Shown here: positions 6,481 through 7,704 of the stretch, piece by piece
How positions within the stretch are numbered: position 1 is the stretch's first letter
How the letters are laid out: every line of letters begins with the position of its first letter
From: Limisphaerales bacterium
GTDB lineage: Bacteria > Verrucomicrobiota > Verrucomicrobiia > Limisphaerales > UBA8199
Direction of reading: 5' to 3'
Assembly (NCBI GenBank): GCA_025356925.1
Contig: JANXQE010000724.1
Location: forward strand, 1-7,704
DNA: 7,704 bases
The notes under the pieces: generated by a model
The model's input: only the letters and a program-made list of their open reading frames with translations
Told to the model about the DNA's origin: nothing
The model's database searches: none
Program-made: the position numbers and the translations under genes

Positions 6481-6795
6481 TCAGAACAACTTATTGTCAC
6501 CGCTGGTTACTTTATCGTGTTTGCGGTAGAGCAGACAGGCCGCGTGACTCGGGGCGCCCATGGGGAGCCGCTCGGCAATCCAGGCGAGGGTCATCGTGGT
6601 TTCGCGTCTGAGCCGCGCCGCAATCGTCACCTTACGCCCATCACCCTTGCGCCGTCGCTCCAACTCTGGCACACCTCACCCCAGTCGCTCAACTTCTTCC
6701 TGAACGATTCGCCCGGCCTTGGCTTGCCCTGACTCCCCAATCGCTTCTCCGCGATTCATCGCGCCGGGATACCGTACTCTGAGCTCGCGAGCCAT
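6481..6795 (-). pseudogene. internally deleted REP-associated tyrosine transposase
   Basis: The frame opens with MARELRVRYPGA then MNRG, matching the start of REP-associated (Y1/HUH, IS200-like) transposases, which usually read YPGA-IYHV-MNRG. The four residues between are lost. It then jumps to GESGQAKAGRIVQEEVERLG, a stop, and GVPELERRRKGDGRKVTIA and ETTMTLAWIAERLPMG, the family's helix-turn-helix-like C-terminus. The usual protein is about 320 aa and this one spans 104 codons. The His-x-His pair and catalytic Tyr are absent. The stop at 6676-6678 (TGA) stands where the family has Trp (LGW), so a TGG-to-TGA change fits. The frame is otherwise continuous. The remnant cannot encode an active transposase. 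Confidence 0.75.
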
Positions 6796-7040
6796 CCTGC
6801 CCACCGAGTCTGTGCCGGGCAAAAGATTAGTCGAGCCTGGATGACTCTGGCACTTAAAGTGCGCCGGACGGTGAAGACTCGCTCGCGACTGTTGGGCCCC
6901 TCGTCGGCTTGCGCCAACAGGGCGGGCGGCAAGAAGCTCTGGAAGAGCAGATCCAGGTGGCAGAGGCTTTGCTGGCGTAGTGGCTGGACCCGCCGGCCCA
7001 GAGCGGAGAGCCGGGCGCGCCAGGGAAGGAAGAAAGGAGT
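6796..7040. other. non-coding stretch with palindrome and a possible coding relic
   Basis: No gene is supported. GCACTT-A-AAGTGC (6850-6862) is a near-perfect palindrome, similar to the stem at 5003-5017. One plus-strand frame (6858-6977, TAG at 6978) reads DSLATVGPLVGLRQQGGRQE and continues ALEEQIQVAEALLA. This has a TPR-like look but no start codon, so it may be a relic of a disrupted gene. Confidence 0.3.
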
Positions 7041-7071
7041 TTGCACAGGCCGTATATATACGGCCCATACT
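7041..7071 (+). promoter_or_regulatory. 18-bp perfect palindrome between promoter-like boxes
   Basis: GGCCGTATATATACGGCC (7048-7065) is a perfect palindrome. It lies in the 19-base gap between a -35-like TTGCAC (7041-7046) and a -10-like CATACT (7066-7071), 24 bases before the ATG of the 115-aa gene. A dyad filling a 19-bp spacer is the layout used by MerR-type activators, but no MerR gene is in view. It could equally be a repressor site, the foot of a cruciform, or the end of a mobile element. Confidence 0.4.
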
Positions 7072-7095
7072 TGACAGTCCAGTTATCCTTGGAAG

Positions 7096-7443
7096 ATGAG
7101 CAAAGACAATGCGAAACGGGCCGCCTTAGAAAACCGGTTGCGCCGCTTGGCTCGCCGCCTCAGCCGCACCAACTATGTCAGTCAGGGCTGCGTCTTTGAG
7201 CGTAAACAAAGAGCCGGCGGCAGTCGCTACCAGTGGACTTGGAAAGACCCGAAGCAAAAGACGCTCAGCTTGACACTATCGGCCAAGCAATATGCCTGGC
7301 TCAAGAAGGCCATCGCCCAGCACCGGGCGGTGGAAAAAATACTGGCACAAATGCGCAGGATTACCTATCAGGTCCTGATCAAGCACGTCCCCGGTCCACA
7401 GCGACGCAAACTCCTGACTTTGAAAACTTTACACCCTATCTAA
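7096..7443 (+). CDS. basic 115-aa protein, DUF6788-like
   Basis: This is a small, strongly basic protein. It has an N-terminal Arg/Leu-rich amphipathic helix (ENRLRRLARRLSRTNY, about 12-27), a central strand region (YVSQGCVFERK, SRYQWTWKDPKQKTLSLTLS), then AKQYAWLKKAIAQHRAVEKI and a helical basic tail. The pattern of a xGxV strand, an aromatic-T-aromatic-K strand, KTxSLxLS and a following helix with an AIxxHR motif resembles DUF6788-type proteins, which I associate with transposon neighbourhoods. This is by eye only. GGAAG abuts the ATG, too close to be a normal Shine-Dalgarno, so initiation may be leaderless or non-canonical. A TTGACA (7071-7076) also precedes the gene but lacks a usable -10. 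The neighbouring transposase relic and palindrome suggest a mobile context. Confidence 0.7.
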   Translation: MSKDNAKRAALENRLRRLARRLSRTNYVSQGCVFERKQRAGGSRYQWTWKDPKQKTLSLTLSAKQYAWLKKAIAQHRAVEKILAQMRRITYQVLIKHVPGPQRRKLLTLKTLHPI

Positions 7444-7452
7444 GCGCCATTC

Positions 7453-7704
7453 AGGACTGATCCCTTTCACGACCCTTTCACGGAAAGCGAGCACAAGAGC
7501 GACGCCCCGGAAGACCGCCTGCACCTGTTCTTCTCGACCCATGACGTGACGCTCACCGGCCGGCGGCTGCGCCCGCTGGTCAAGCTCATCCGCAAAGGTT
7601 CGCTCTCCGGCGCTCGCGCCCTGGACACCCGCTACGCTCATGTCAATCAAAAATCCCCCTTCATCCCCGCGTCAAAATCACCCCGGTCAAAGAGGCTGGA
7701 AAAG
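7453..7704 (+). pseudogene. start-less, frameshifted partial gene at window end
   Basis: After the 115-aa gene's stop, the same frame stays open to the window end. It reads TDPFHDPFTESEHKS, then RLHLFFSTHDVTLTGRRLRP and ARALDTRYAHVNQKSPFI, which has real-protein character. No ATG, GTG or TTG precedes this segment. The codon before TDPF is AGG (7453-7455), one change from ATG. After PFI the frame gives a Ser/Lys/Arg run, whereas skipping one base in the C-run at 7665-7668 gives RVKITPVKEAGK, a more plausible strand. An 11-base tandem duplication (CCCTTTCACG at 7462-7471 and 7473-7482) lies near the start. I do not recognise the family. It is either decayed or affected by sequence errors, and its right end lies outside the window. 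Confidence 0.5.

Noticed and set aside
6676..7068. 130-codon minus-strand frame read as a separate gene starting near the palindrome
   Set aside because: Only its last part (from 6795) is protein-like, and that belongs to the transposase relic. The upstream part is Pro/Ala/Arg-rich with no recognisable features.
7071..7095. TTGACA at 7071-7076 as the -35 box of the 115-aa gene
   Set aside because: At 17 bases downstream the sequence is already at the start codon (AGATGA), with no -10 match, so it is unlikely to drive this gene.
7462..7482. CRISPR-like or iteron array suggested by the 10-base direct repeat
   Set aside because: There are only two copies with an 11-base period and no spacers. 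A simple tandem duplication explains it.

Overview
The window looks like chromosomal DNA from a GC-rich member of the Verrucomicrobiota (Pedosphaera/Limisphaerales type). This is inferred from the style of several proteins (a propeller-plus-helical-toroid secreted protein, a 55-aa one-helix protein, a basic 115-aa protein), from remnants of a REP-associated transposase and a four-helix-bundle gene, and from weak or absent Shine-Dalgarno sites. No rRNA, tRNA or CRISPR array is visible.

Left part (1-1907): two minus-strand housekeeping-type genes, a PA0069-family radical SAM protein and a complete signal peptidase I (lepB). Diverging from lepB is a large plus-strand gene (1990-4371) for an exported 793-aa protein with an N-terminal beta-propeller and a long C-terminal probable alpha/alpha-toroid domain.

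Middle (4372-5199): mostly non-coding. It holds an AT-rich pair of about 32-bp imperfect inverted repeats enclosing what looks like an internally deleted four-helix-bundle (23S-IVS family) gene, a GC-rich 11-bp inverted repeat, one small minus-strand membrane-protein gene, and several hairpins.

Right-middle (5200-6480): a two-gene minus-strand operon for two coiled-coil proteins, each with a single C-terminal membrane helix. It has a recognisable promoter (6419-6447) so close to the start codon that the mRNA may be leaderless, and a 7-bp-arm inverted repeat overlaps the promoter.

Right end (6481-7704): mobile-element debris and small genes. A REP-associated tyrosine transposase survives only as its N-terminal and C-terminal ends, with the catalytic middle deleted and a TGG-to-TGA-type nonsense codon. 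Next come an 18-bp perfect palindrome set between promoter-like boxes, an intact basic 115-aa protein, and a downstream reading frame that lacks a start codon and appears frameshifted near the window end.

The genes do not form one pathway. LepB could process the exported propeller protein, as it would other secreted proteins. The least explained functional unit is the coiled-coil/tail-anchor operon. No clear new defence or mobile system is evident, but the two separately collapsed genes that each keep both ends are notable.
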